A stretch of DNA of 64,000 nt from Lachnospiraceae bacterium M18-1. GTDB lineage: Bacteria > Bacillota > Clostridia > Lachnospirales > Lachnospiraceae. Made by a program: the position numbers and the translations under genes. Positions 62,640 to 64,000 of the stretch are shown here, piece by piece; position 1 is the stretch's first letter, and the number at the start of each line of letters is the position of its first letter. The DNA lies in NCBI GenBank assembly GCA_000403295.2, contig KE159610.1:415387-479386 (forward strand), written 5' to 3'. The notes below the pieces were generated by a model. The model did no database searches, was not told the origin of the DNA, and saw only the letters and a program-made list of their open reading frames with translations.

Positions 62640-64000
62640 TCACTCCGCATGTTCTGCTGCCTTCTGTTCTGCAATCTTTGCGTGAATCTCCGGCATCCGC
62701 TTTTCCAGGTCGAATTTCAGTGATATGAGGAACATCACCGCAAACAGTATGATCGGAATATAAATATTAAATGTGAAGATCGCATATTTGGTTCCTGCCG
62801 TCAAAGCCGCCGCATTGGGATCATAGCTTGCGATTCCCAGACACCAGCCTACCAGGGATGCTCCTACCCCGCTCCCCACTTTGGATCCAAAGCTTGCCGC
62901 ACTCTGGGAGCGCGCCACCATGCGCTGTCCGAATTGATACTCATTATAGTCGATGGACATCGCTGTCAGTACCCCCAGCAGGCACATCATCGGAATATTG
63001 GAAAATGTCCCGAAACATCCCAGGATCGTGTTCAGCCAGAAGTGGTATGGGTTCAGCAGACGGATCACATTTGCCGCCATTCCAAGGAAAAAGGATACCC
63101 GCAGTGTTTTTGTAACCCCCAGTTTTTTGATCATGGGGCCTACCAGTATAAATCCCAGCAATGTGGGGATCATCCCGATCGCTCCCTGAATCCCGATAAG
63201 GTTGTCATTTCCATAGATCCATTTTGCATAATAGGTTCCCGCAGAATTGGCCAGGCCGTATGTCACATTAGCACACAGGCTTAATACCAGCACCATCACC
63301 CAGTATTTATTTCGGAACAGCTTTCCTACTGCTTCGCCAAATGGGATCTGCTCCTCCTCGTCCTCCTCCGGCTGAATCTCTTCAGCCGGATTCGTTTCCT
63401 TACTTCTTGCATAGCACAAAAGCAGGCACAGCAGGGCCGCCAGACCGAATCCTAATCCGTATTTGATCCATGCGCCCTGGTCGCCGCCTAAGATATTGGT
63501 CAGCGGAATGGTCAGCACCGCAATGATCATTCCGGACACATAGCCTGCCGCCGCACGGAAGGTTCCCATCGTCCCGCGTTCCTCCTGACTTGCGGTCCGT
63601 ACCACCATGATCGCGCTGTAGGGAACCGCGATCGCCGTATAGACCACTGCAGTCAGAAGTAAATTTGTAATAAACATATAGATGATCTGAAGCGTCGGGC
63701 TTACATTTGCCGGAACTGTAAACAGCAGTACGGTCAGCACCGCTGTCGGGACCGCCATCTTCAAAAGCCAGGGCCGGTATTTTTCTTTCCCCGGTTTGGT
63801 ATGGTCGATGATATTCCCCATGATCAAATCTGTAAATGCATCTAAAATCTTGGTGATCATAAATGCGGTCGCCACCGCGCCTGCCGCCAGTCCCACCTTG
63901 TCTGTATAGAAGTAAGTCAGCTGTCCTACCAGCCCGGAGATTGCATTGAGCGAAAACTGCCCCAGTGAATCTCCGAAATAATCGCCTGCACGCATGACCT
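62640..64000 (-). CDS. GPH-family (MelB-like) glycoside:cation symporter, start possibly outside window
   Basis: At least 451 residues with 12 hydrophobic segments. Family marks are AGDYFGDSLGQF, LTYFYTDKVGL, KILDAFTDLIMGNIIDHTK and KYRPWLLKM after helix 2, the typical GPH pattern of MelB, XynB and related sugar-H+ or Na+ symporters. An in-frame ATG lies at 63995, but homologues usually have several residues before the AGD motif, so the true start may be beyond the window. Beside a rhamnosidase and its AraC regulator, a rhamnoside or rhamnose-containing disaccharide is the likely cargo (inference). Confidence 0.9.
   Translation of the reverse strand, partial: VMRAGDYFGDSLGQFSLNAISGLVGQLTYFYTDKVGLAAGAVATAFMITKILDAFTDLIMGNIIDHTKPGKEKYRPWLLKMAVPTAVLTVLLFTVPANVSPTLQIIYMFITNLLLTAVVYTAIAVPYSAIMVVRTASQEERGTMGTFRAAAGYVSGMIIAVLTIPLTNILGGDQGAWIKYGLGFGLAALLCLLLCYARSKETNPAEEIQPEEDEEEQIPFGEAVGKLFRNKYWVMVLVLSLCANVTYGLANSAGTYYAKWIYGNDNLIGIQGAIGMIPTLLGFILVGPMIKKLGVTKTLRVSFFLGMAANVIRLLNPYHFWLNTILGCFGTFSNIPMMCLLGVLTAMSIDYNEYQFGQRMVARSQSAASFGSKVGSGVGASLVGWCLGIASYDPNAAALTAGTKYAIFTFNIYIPIILFAVMFLISLKFDLEKRMPEIHAKIAEQKAAEHAE

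Noticed and set aside
1..64000. tRNA, rRNA, prophage or integrative element boundaries
   Set aside because: No cloverleaf tRNA, rRNA sequence, integrase, recombinase or phage structural gene was recognised anywhere in the window.

Overview
The window looks like a chromosomal segment of a Gram-positive anaerobe of the class Clostridia, most likely family Lachnospiraceae. This is inferred from gene content and order, not from any search. The supporting features are the long one-strand cluster murE-priA-def-fmt-(Zn peptidase)-rsmB-rlmN-stp-pknB-rsgA-rpe-thiN-ychF-lgt, a meso-DAP-type MurE, a PASTA-domain Ser/Thr kinase, CIRCE-controlled clpB, strong AGGAGG ribosome sites and sigma-A promoters, and many substrate-binding lipoproteins. 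No rRNA, tRNA, CRISPR array, transposase or phage gene was seen.

Layout. 0-4.2 kb (+): nucleoside uptake and salvage (permease end, GntR/UTRA regulator, DeoD-family phosphorylase, nucleoside hydrolase, phosphopentomutase). 4.3-20.3 kb (-): a very long housekeeping cluster for cell wall, translation, Ser/Thr signalling and small GTPases. 20.6-25.7 kb: VanZ-like protein, DinB, a DUF89 metal phosphatase and a MutS-like ATPase. 26.3-32.5 kb (-): the oligopeptide transporter oppBCDFA with promoter and a leader hairpin. 32.8-35.7 kb (-): clpB under CIRCE. 35.9-39.2 kb (-): a short-loop two-component system, and a membrane-anchored MerR regulator with a YbjQ protein. 39.2-42.0 kb (-): an XRE-AAA-PD-(D/E)XK fusion protein plus a metallophosphoesterase, with a paired operator. 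42.2-47.8 kb (-): a complete CUT1 sugar ABC transporter and a lipoprotein. 48.2-52.7 kb (+): riboflavin operon ribD-ribE-ribBA-ribH, led by an unusual regulator. 52.8-57.9 kb (-): a beta-helix lipoprotein and a giant FtsA-like ATPase. 58.2-64 kb: a rhamnosidase, a divergent AraC regulator and a GPH-family sugar symporter.

The most interesting locus is the riboflavin operon. Its first gene (48260-48955) fuses a RibF-type flavokinase domain, with its PTAN motif and candidate catalytic Glu kept, to an OmpR/PhoB-type winged helix. The operon lacks a recognisable FMN riboswitch. Its promoter has 17-bp spacing and carries a TTCCGAA box, with two more copies 11 bp apart just upstream. A metabolite-sensing enzyme-repressor for flavin synthesis is a reasonable hypothesis.

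The second theme is dispersed non-coding repeats. One family (two full copies, 146-147 bp) has 14-bp terminal inverted repeats and 8-bp flanking direct repeats, as a MITE would. One copy sits in the regulatory region between the sugar transporter and the riboflavin operon. Other repeat families lie at 25.7 and 58.1 kb, at 35.7-35.9 kb, and as a 29-nt motif at 2.9 and 5.3 kb.
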